15,414 nt of DNA from Methanosarcinales archaeon (GTDB lineage Archaea > Nanobdellota > Nanobdellia > Woesearchaeales > CG1-02-33-12). The notes beneath the pieces are model-generated. The model worked only from the letters and a program-made list of their open reading frames with translations, searched no databases and was not told the DNA's origin. Each line of letters starts with the position of its first letter. Positions within the stretch are counted from its first letter, which is position 1. Positions 12,778-15,414 of this stretch are shown piece after piece. The stretch spans positions 1 through 15,414 of the forward strand of contig JAFCBX010000049.1 in assembly GCA_017610505.1 (NCBI GenBank), in the 5' to 3' direction. Position numbers and translations under genes: made by a program.

Positions 12778-14102
12778 AACCTGAGGAACAAAATCCTAAG
12801 GAAAGGATACACAATTTCAAAGAGGTATGCCTTGGTTATACAAAAGAGCAGGCAATAGAAGAAGCTAAAAGATGTTTGCAATGCCCTGTTCCATTATGTG
12901 AGAAAGGATGCCCTGCCGGAATCTCAATAAAAGAATTCATAAAACACATTGTAGATGAGGAATTTGATCTTGCACTAAAAATAGTCCTTGAAAAAAACAG
13001 CCTTCCTGGAGTATGCGGAAGGGTTTGCCCTGCTGAAGAGCAGTGCAAAAAAATATGCATAAGCAAGCCTGCAATCAACATAAATCTTCTTGAAAGATTT
13101 GTTGCAGATAATTCAGAAAAAATTATTAAGAGTGTAAAAAAAACAGGAAAAAAGATTGCTGTTGTCGGCTCTGGGCCAGCTGGACTTGCATGCAGCTCAG
13201 AGCTTGCATTAATGGGTTATGAGGTTGTTATTTTTGAGGCATTGCACAAGCCAGGAGGTGTTCTCACTTATGGGATTCCTGAATTCAGGCTTCCAAATAA
13301 AATTGTTATGGATGAGATAAATTATATAAAAAAACTTGGTGTTAATATAAAACTTAATTCTGTTATAGGAAAGCTCTTTAGCATTGATGAGCTTCTTAAA
13401 AAATATGATTCTGTGTTTATTGCAACTGGAGCAGGCTTGCCATATTTTTTGGGAATAGCTGGTGAAAATTTAAATAATGTTTATTCTGCCAATGAATTCT
13501 TAACAAGAAATAATCTTATGAAAGCCTATAAATTTCCTGAATACATAACTCCTGTTAAGAAAGCAAAAAAAACAGTTGTTATTGGTGGGGGAAATGTTGC
13601 TGTTGACTCTGCAAGGGTTGCCAAACGCCTTGGCTCTGATGTTACAATAGTTTACAGAAGATCAAGAAATGAGATGCCTGCACGTAATGAGGAGATAAAA
13701 CATGCAAAAGAAGAGGGCATTGAGTTTGTGTTCCTAGCAAATCCCTTAAGAATAATCGGAAAAGATGATGTTGAGGCTGTTGAGTGCATAAGAATGAAGC
13801 TCGGTGAGCCAGATGATTCAGGGAGGAAGAGGCCTCTGCCTTTGAAAGGCTCTGAGTTCAAAATAAGCTGCGACCAGGCTATTGTTGCAATCGGCCAGGG
13901 TCCAAATCCCATGATTGGAAAAACAATAGATTTAAATATAGGAAAAAAAGGGAACATAATAGTTGATAATAATTATCAAACATCAATCAATAATGTTTTT
14001 GCAGGCGGAGACATAACATCTGGCTCTGCAACTGTCATAAAAGCAATATCAGACGGCAAAAAAACTGCAAAGATAATTAATGAAAAAATAAAAAGAGGTT
14101 AA
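12759..14102 (+). CDS. nfnB: NfnB: glutamate-synthase small-subunit-like flavoprotein
   Basis: A 447-residue partner of NfnA. N-terminal cysteines C39, C42, C47, C51 and C86, C90, C96, C100 match the two-cluster [4Fe-4S] domain of GltD-like proteins. GSGPAG (137-142) with FEALHKPGGVLTYGIPEFRLP is the FAD site, the site of flavin bifurcation in the NfnAB family. VIGGGNVAVDSARVAKRLG is the NADP-binding fold, followed by TIVYRRSRNEMPAR. AGGDITSGSATVIKAISDG closes the FAD site. A second possible ATG at 12774 overlaps the NfnA stop as ATGA and would give 442 residues beginning MKPEEQNP, close to the homologous start. No separate glutamate synthase large subunit is seen here, so an Nfn role fits better than GltD. 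Confidence 0.9.
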   Translation: MQVFKMKPEEQNPKERIHNFKEVCLGYTKEQAIEEAKRCLQCPVPLCEKGCPAGISIKEFIKHIVDEEFDLALKIVLEKNSLPGVCGRVCPAEEQCKKICISKPAININLLERFVADNSEKIIKSVKKTGKKIAVVGSGPAGLACSSELALMGYEVVIFEALHKPGGVLTYGIPEFRLPNKIVMDEINYIKKLGVNIKLNSVIGKLFSIDELLKKYDSVFIATGAGLPYFLGIAGENLNNVYSANEFLTRNNLMKAYKFPEYITPVKKAKKTVVIGGGNVAVDSARVAKRLGSDVTIVYRRSRNEMPARNEEIKHAKEEGIEFVFLANPLRIIGKDDVEAVECIRMKLGEPDDSGRKRPLPLKGSEFKISCDQAIVAIGQGPNPMIGKTIDLNIGKKGNIIVDNNYQTSINNVFAGGDITSGSATVIKAISDGKKTAKIINEKIKRG

Positions 14103-14103
14103 A

Positions 14104-14505
14104 ATGAAAGAAATAAGGACAAAGCTAATACTTCTGTTTTTATTTGTTGTACTTTCAGTAATTGTTGTCAATGCAATGACTACAGTAGGAACAGTACTTC
14201 TTACATACCTTATTGTTATATTTGGCATATATATAAGTATGGCATATATGATAATAACTTTTATATTACATAAAAATAATCTGCCGACAGAATCATGGAT
14301 AGTGTTTTCTGTTGTTGCCATATTCCTTTCAGCAAGCTCTTTTTTTGGGAGATTTATGAATAACATTCTTGTGGCTGAGCAGTTTCTTGCCATGAGCATG
14401 ATTTTGTTGTTTGTCGCGGCATTGATGAAATTCTGGGGAGTTATGGCCATGACTGAGAAAAAGAAAAAAATTATAAAACAAAAAAAGAAGAGAAAGCGCA
14501 AATAA
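14104..14505 (+). CDS. Small polytopic membrane protein with a Lys/Arg-rich tail
   Basis: A 133-residue protein starting one base after the nfnB stop, the last gene of the operon. Four hydrophobic segments can be seen, at about residues 7-26, 32-55, 66-82 and 89-113. A tail of about 20 residues follows, nearly all Lys or Arg (EKKKKIIKQKKKRKRK), presumably cytoplasmic by the positive-inside rule. No family is recognised and there are no Cys or charged residues within the membrane segments. A role in anchoring or in the redox pathway is only suggested by position. Confidence 0.7.
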   Translation: MKEIRTKLILLFLFVVLSVIVVNAMTTVGTVLLTYLIVIFGIYISMAYMIITFILHKNNLPTESWIVFSVVAIFLSASSFFGRFMNNILVAEQFLAMSMILLFVAALMKFWGVMAMTEKKKKIIKQKKKRKRK

Positions 14506-14507
14506 TT

Positions 14508-14897
14508 TTATAATTCAACTTTCATCAAATTTATTTCTTTTATTAGATTGATGTATCCTTCAACAACTCTCCTGCTTTTTATCTTGTTTATTTTATCACT
14601 AACCCTTTGAAGAAACTTTGCTATCTTTTTTTTATCTTCATCCTCATTTTGCATAACAACATTAACATAATTGTCTAAAATAGATGCCCCATCAAATTTT
14701 ATGTTAATGTTTTTTTCCATTTTCTTGAGGTCATTAAAAATATGCTCTGCAACCATTTCAGGATAATCTATTACAGTGTGCCTCATTATCTGCTTGTCAA
14801 TGCCGTCATTAAAATCAATTGCCAATTCAACAGAATAATCTCTCGCAGAGAAAGAACTAATCTTAATTTTTTTTATTTTGACATTGATTATTTTCAT
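14508..14897 (-). CDS. Conserved-looking protein of unknown function
   Basis: A 129-residue soluble protein with no recognised family. Residues 1-45 read as beta strands (IINVKIKKIKI, YSVELAIDF, HTVIDYP), then helices (EMVAEHIFNDLKKMEKNI, DEDKKKIAKFLQRVSDKINKIK, VVEGYINLIKEIN). There is no Cys and no catalytic motif. The start at 14897 is the only early ATG and is preceded by GAAAG. A long inverted repeat lies between this gene and the upstream DUF6485-like gene. It is convergent with the membrane-protein gene; the stops are two bases apart. Confidence 0.6.
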   Translation of the reverse strand: MKIINVKIKKIKISSFSARDYSVELAIDFNDGIDKQIMRHTVIDYPEMVAEHIFNDLKKMEKNINIKFDGASILDNYVNVVMQNEDEDKKKIAKFLQRVSDKINKIKSRRVVEGYINLIKEINLMKVEL

Positions 14898-14912
14898 CTT
14901 TCAGCTGTTTAT

Positions 14913-14968
14913 GCACAGAAATGCTTGCAAAAACCTCTTAATTTAGTATGGAGATAAGCATTTCTGGC
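14913..14968 (-). repeat. 13-bp inverted repeat between two minus-strand genes
   Basis: CAGAAATGCTT (14916-14926) and AAGCATTTCTG (14956-14966) are perfect inverted copies. The pairing extends by GC/GC past one bulged A (14913-14914 with 14967-14968). The 29-base loop is AT-rich. It begins three bases after the DUF6485-like stop and ends 16 bases before the next start, so it occupies nearly the whole intergenic space. Confidence 0.6.
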
Positions 14969-14971
14969 ACC

Positions 14972-15175
14972 CTAAAAATTTTTGTGGATTTTTATGGTTT
15001 CAACAAACTTTGCTATAGACCGATCAAATGTTTTTTCAACTTCATCCGGGAAGCAGCATGCCGGAAGTTCATTCCTGCTTAGATGATACCTTGTGCATTC
15101 GCAGCACTTTCCCTTTTTGTCGCAGGGATAAGTGCAGTTGCAGTTTTTCAGATTCTCTTGTTGATTGCATTCCAC
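14972..15175 (-). CDS. Cys-rich DUF6485-like protein
   Basis: A 67-residue protein beginning MECNQQENLKNCNCTYPC and continuing with KGKCCECTRYH, LPACCFP and a helical tail with EKTFDRSI. The nine Cys residues (3, 12, 14, 18, 24, 25, 27, 40, 41) suggest a metal or Fe-S binding fold. The pattern matches my memory of DUF6485, a small family seen in anaerobes; its function is unknown. The start codon is GTG at 15175; the ATG at 15170 is in another frame. It follows the upstream gene by ten bases and so is probably co-transcribed with it. Confidence 0.75.
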   Translation of the reverse strand: MECNQQENLKNCNCTYPCDKKGKCCECTRYHLSRNELPACCFPDEVEKTFDRSIAKFVETIKIHKNF

Positions 15176-15185
15176 TTTTGCTTAA

Positions 15186-15414
15186 TTATTCCTCTTCTAT
15201 TAATTCCTTAAGCTCTTTAAGCTTTTCCTCTATATCTTTTATCAATTGTTCTTTATCCTTAGTTGGGATTTCTGTTGTTTTATCTTCGACAGCTATTATC
15301 CCCTTGCTGACAAAATTAAGCACGTCCTCATCTGTCTCAAACGAAAGAACATCATTGTTCTCTGAATCAACAAAAACAGTGTATGATATTCCTGCAAAGT
15401 CTGCTGGTGTTACT
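15186..15414 (-). CDS. 3' part of a gene of unknown function (runs off the window)
   Basis: An open frame enters from the window edge (codons from 15413) and stops at 15188-15186, giving 75 residues. The first half (DFAGISYTVFVDSENNDVLSF and VLNFVSKGIIAVED) reads as beta strands with acidic turns. The last 25 residues (DKEQLIKDIEEKLKELKELIEEE) form an evident amphipathic, probably coiled-coil, helix. No family is recognised and the start is outside the window. Confidence 0.6.
   Translation of the reverse strand, partial: VTPADFAGISYTVFVDSENNDVLSFETDEDVLNFVSKGIIAVEDKTTEIPTKDKEQLIKDIEEKLKELKELIEEE

Noticed and set aside
1..15414. CRISPR array, insertion sequence, integrase or prophage genes
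   Set aside because: No regularly spaced repeats, transposase or recombinase motifs or phage structural genes were seen on either strand.

Overview
The window looks like a piece of a small-genome, AT-rich archaeal chromosome, most plausibly DPANN and perhaps Woesearchaeota- or Pacearchaeota-like; the lineage is my inference. The archaeal assignment rests on a TFB (TFIIB) gene, a family B DNA polymerase with a C-terminal PCNA-binding motif, a HemK2-type methyltransferase, a Trm112-like zinc protein, a beta-CASP nuclease, box A/BRE promoters and an intron-split tRNA. Genes are tightly packed and several neighbouring pairs overlap by a few bases.

Region by region. 1-2438: the tail of a possible upstream gene, a beta-CASP RNA nuclease (+), and a convergent PfkB sugar/nucleoside kinase (-). 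2459-2680 (-): a structured RNA that I read as tRNA-Ser(UGA), interrupted by a 40-nt intron at 37/38 and a 98-nt intron in the T-loop at 59/60. The T-loop intron has a complete bulge-helix-bulge splice motif. This is the most striking item here. 2723-4023: a Trm112-like protein (-) and TFB (+), divergently transcribed. 4020-5560 (-): a minimal O6-alkylguanine-DNA alkyltransferase and, upstream of it, a HemK2-like methyltransferase fused to a kinase-like domain. 5628-6560 (-): a very basic protein made of two copies of one motif, and a helix-turn-helix-like protein. 6560-6972: an intergenic-looking stretch that holds a 49-residue zinc-ribbon gene, two inverted-repeat structures and back-to-back promoters. 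6973-10236: a small unknown protein (+), then a HAD-like protein and DNA polymerase B (-, one operon). 10370-14505 (+): a six-gene operon with thioredoxin reductase, a zinc-ribbon protein, a NYN-domain nuclease, NfnA and NfnB (electron-bifurcating ferredoxin:NADP oxidoreductase) and a small membrane protein. 14508-15414 (-): an unknown protein, a cysteine-rich DUF6485-like protein and the 3' end of another gene.

Promoters share one style: a BRE-like CAAAAG or CGAAAAG followed by a TTTAAAT- or TTTATATA-type TATA box. Several genes start about 25-28 bases after the TATA centre, so their mRNAs are probably leaderless (beta-CASP, HemK2-kinase, HTH-like protein, PolB, trxB, the 75-residue protein). 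A few (TFB, the basic protein, the 49-residue zinc ribbon) have longer leaders with strong Shine-Dalgarno sequences. The redox operon supplies low-potential and NADPH electrons and a thiol-reducing branch. The Trm112-like and HemK2-like proteins may act together on release factor aRF1.
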